Of a DNA stretch of 10,120 nucleotides, positions 9,915 to 10,120 are shown in pieces. Source of the stretch: Alphaproteobacteria bacterium (GTDB taxonomy: Bacteria; Pseudomonadota; Alphaproteobacteria; Micropepsales; Micropepsaceae). The first letter of the stretch is position 1. Each line of letters starts with the position of its first letter. The notes below the pieces were generated by a model that saw only the letters and a list, made by a program, of their open reading frames with translations, was not told the origin of the DNA and did not search any database. The translations under genes and the position numbers were made by a program. The stretch covers positions 1 to 10,120 of the forward strand of contig JAGWSK010000346.1 in the NCBI GenBank assembly GCA_028869355.1, read 5' to 3'.

Positions 9915-10120
9915 CCGCCACGGCGCAGCATGGCATTGATATCGCGCCGCATGTCAATGATTCGCGCAATTTCGATTCCTGTCCGATCCGGCCGAACGCT
10001 GTAAAAGATCAGCCACGACGAAACCGGAAAGCAGAGCGGGCTGCCCACGAGATCGTCGCGCCGGCGGCCGATTCCCGGATAATCTGCAAGGGAGCTCATC
10101 GCGCGATGCAGGCGGGCGAG
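9911..10120 (-). CDS. RelE/ParE-family toxin, 5' end beyond the window
   Basis: The visible C-terminal 69 codons run off the right edge with an open frame ([18 protein letters not shown] at the start), so the ATG at 10099 is probably internal. The pattern [12 protein letters not shown], then [16 protein letters not shown] and [17 protein letters not shown], is the conserved C-terminal half of ParE-like toxins. These are about 95-105 residues long, so roughly 25-35 residues are missing. Family members inhibit gyrase (ParE) or cleave mRNA on the ribosome (RelE). The GxGRRRDDL and FPV-x-YLIFY-like segments favour ParE, where the target is often gyrase. An antitoxin gene would be expected just upstream, to the right of this window, but cannot be seen. 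The TAA stop (9911-9913) overlaps the convergent oxoprolinase TAG (9912-9914). Confidence 0.8.

Overview
The window is GC-rich, gene-dense chromosomal DNA from a Gram-negative bacterium. A hopanoid-type RND transporter (HpnN), a TonB/TolA-like protein, several signal peptides, an HU protein and many weak or absent Shine-Dalgarno sites suggest a proteobacterium, most likely an alphaproteobacterium. That assignment rests on gene content and style only, and no lineage can be fixed from the sequence. There are seven protein genes, one of them cut by the right edge. I found no rRNA, tRNA, CRISPR array, transposase or phage gene, and no gene-free stretch longer than 300 bases.

Left part (1-3304): a roughly 110-base inverted-repeat element lies at the left edge, just past the 3' end of a minus-strand gene pair. 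The pair is an exported DUF2147 protein followed, after only 3 bases, by HpnN. It looks like a two-gene envelope operon, with the transporter moving hopanoids or similar lipids between membranes. Middle (3305-5761): divergent from that pair is an exported SUMF1/FGE-fold protein whose alignment lacks the catalytic cysteines of true formylglycine-generating enzymes. It converges on a minus-strand TonB/TolA-like protein across a 138-base gap holding three hairpins. The tonB-like gene is divergent from a small exported GlcG/HbpS-fold protein that very probably starts at TTG with a good ribosome binding site. A 15-base palindrome covers the tonB-like start codon.

Right part (5762-10120): a strong 11-bp hairpin separates the HbpS-like gene from a convergent HU-family DNA-binding protein. 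HU is divergent from a 1203-residue fused HyuA-HyuB protein, probably ATP-dependent 5-oxoprolinase, and a palindrome sits midway between the two start codons. The oxoprolinase stop codon overlaps the stop codon of a convergent minus-strand gene encoding a RelE/ParE-family toxin. Its 5' end, and any antitoxin gene, lie beyond the window.

The genes are mostly housekeeping and envelope functions arranged in divergent and convergent pairs, so little functional linkage can be read beyond DUF2147-HpnN. I do not see a clear new multi-gene system. The most unusual items are the edge repeat, the cysteine-less SUMF1 protein, the tight DUF2147-HpnN coupling and the two palindromes in divergent promoter regions.
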